Origin: Streptomyces viridochromogenes DSM 40736
GTDB lineage: Bacteria; Actinomycetota; Actinomycetes; Streptomycetales; Streptomycetaceae
Assembly (NCBI RefSeq): GCF_000158955.1
Contig: NZ_GG657757.1
Location: 2,436,063-2,473,559, forward strand
Length of the DNA stretch: 37,497 nucleotides
Direction of reading: 5' to 3'
The position numbers and the translations under genes are program-made. The notes under the pieces were generated by a model. It searched no databases. It was not told the DNA's origin and worked only from the letters and a program-made list of their open reading frames with translations. Of the stretch, positions 37,055 to 37,497 are shown in pieces; within the stretch, counting starts at the first letter, position 1; each line of letters starts with the position of its first letter.

Positions 37055-37497
37055 TCAGAGCAGCGCGGCGGCCTCCTCGGGGGAGAGGCCGCCGCCTTCC
37101 GCGTACGCGGCCTCGTACGCCGGGTCGCCGAGCGCCGCCCGTGCCCGCCGCTCCGCCTGCTCGCGCATCTCGCGCTCCTGCCGCTGGGCGACGTGGCCGG
37201 GCGGCAGCAGGGCGTCGGCGGCGCCGAGGCAGCGGGCCGCGTCCGCGGCACGGTGCCCGCCGTCGAGGGCGGACAGGGACCCGGCCGCGATCGTCAGGTA
37301 CACGGCGGGCATATGGGGTGCGATGGCCGACGAGAGCGGGTCGGCGGCGCGCTCCAGTGCCTTGCGGGCCCGCTCCAGGCACTCCTCGTGACGCCCCTCC
37401 GCCGCGTCCAGCCAGGCCTCGGCTCCCAGGATGAACGCGTCGAAGACGATGAAGTGGGCGGTGCGGAAGTCCTGGCGCAGCCGCCGCAGTTGCTCGC
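37055..37497 (-). CDS. C-terminal part of a probable AfsR/SARP-type (TPR-bearing) regulator, truncated by window edge
   Basis: The last 147 residues of a larger protein are visible; the frame is open to the edge of the window. The sequence is helical and repeat-like (FILGAEAWLDAAEGRHEECL, RCLGAADALLPPG) and ends LGDPAYEAAYAEGGGLSPEEAAALL. This ending is typical of large Streptomyces regulators with a BTAD/NB-ARC/TPR architecture (AfsR/SARP family) and of related LuxR-type ATPase regulators. The DNA-binding end is not visible, so the family call is inference. The position, convergent with a DrrAB-type exporter carrying SARP-like repeats, suggests it could regulate that exporter. Confidence 0.6.
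   Translation of the reverse strand, partial: EQLRRLRQDFRTAHFIVFDAFILGAEAWLDAAEGRHEECLERARKALERAADPLSSAIAPHMPAVYLTIAAGSLSALDGGHRAADAARCLGAADALLPPGHVAQRQEREMREQAERRARAALGDPAYEAAYAEGGGLSPEEAAALL

Overview
The window is chromosomal DNA of a Streptomyces species. The evidence is the very high GC content, the strong third-position G/C bias in every gene, frequent GTG starts, and a gene set I recognise from Streptomyces: an alpha-amylase/pullulanase giant, malEFG-aglA with a divergent LacI-type malR, glnE, a glnA2-type glutamine-synthetase homologue, nadE, panB and a DrrA/DrrB exporter beside an AfsR/SARP-like gene. From memory the order resembles the S. coelicolor SCO2226-SCO2259 neighbourhood; this was not checked by search. 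I see no insertion sequence, prophage, tRNA, rRNA or CRISPR. The only clearly decayed sequence is a small orphan coding fragment near 28.8 kb.

Region 1 (1-13.8 kb) is a complete starch/maltodextrin module. A secreted bifunctional pullulanase and a secreted alpha-amylase cut alpha-glucans outside the cell. MalE-MalF-MalG imports maltodextrins (the shared ATPase is not encoded here), AglA hydrolyses them inside, and MalR represses. An 11-bp palindromic box, CTTGC-W-GCAAG, appears ahead of pul, aml and malE, and more half-sites lie between malE and malR, so the genes probably form one regulon. A long stem-loop separates malE from malF, as expected if binding-protein mRNA is made or kept in excess.

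Region 2 (13.9-22.5 kb) holds a PAP2-type membrane phosphatase, glnE, a VOC-fold protein, a DUF5959-like protein, glnA2, and a nitric-oxide defence pair. The pair is a flavohaemoglobin (hmp) with a perfect 23-bp NsrR-type operator, facing a three-cysteine NsrR-like Fe-S regulator whose coding end overlaps that of hmp.

Region 3 (22.6-30.2 kb) has a translationally coupled DUF3105-DUF305 pair that looks envelope-anchored and probably metal-related, a secreted S53 (sedolisin) protease, glutamine-dependent NAD synthetase, a DUF3592-like membrane protein, and a DHA1 efflux pump with a nested inverted repeat in its leader.

Region 4 (30.3-37.5 kb) has a membrane-anchored EEP-fold hydrolase, a TetR/EmrB-type drug-efflux operon with a perfect 11-1-11 operator and a 50-bp perfect palindrome at its end, panB, and a DrrAB-type ABC exporter. 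Four tandem 11-bp repeats with SARP-like spacing precede the exporter, and the 3' end of a probable AfsR/SARP-type regulator runs off the right edge.

Most genes are well-known families. The more novel material is regulatory: the 11-bp tandem repeats ahead of drrAB, the 50-bp palindrome containing the tetR stop codon, the nested repeat ahead of the DHA1 pump, the mal box set, and the DUF3105-DUF305 pair of unknown function.
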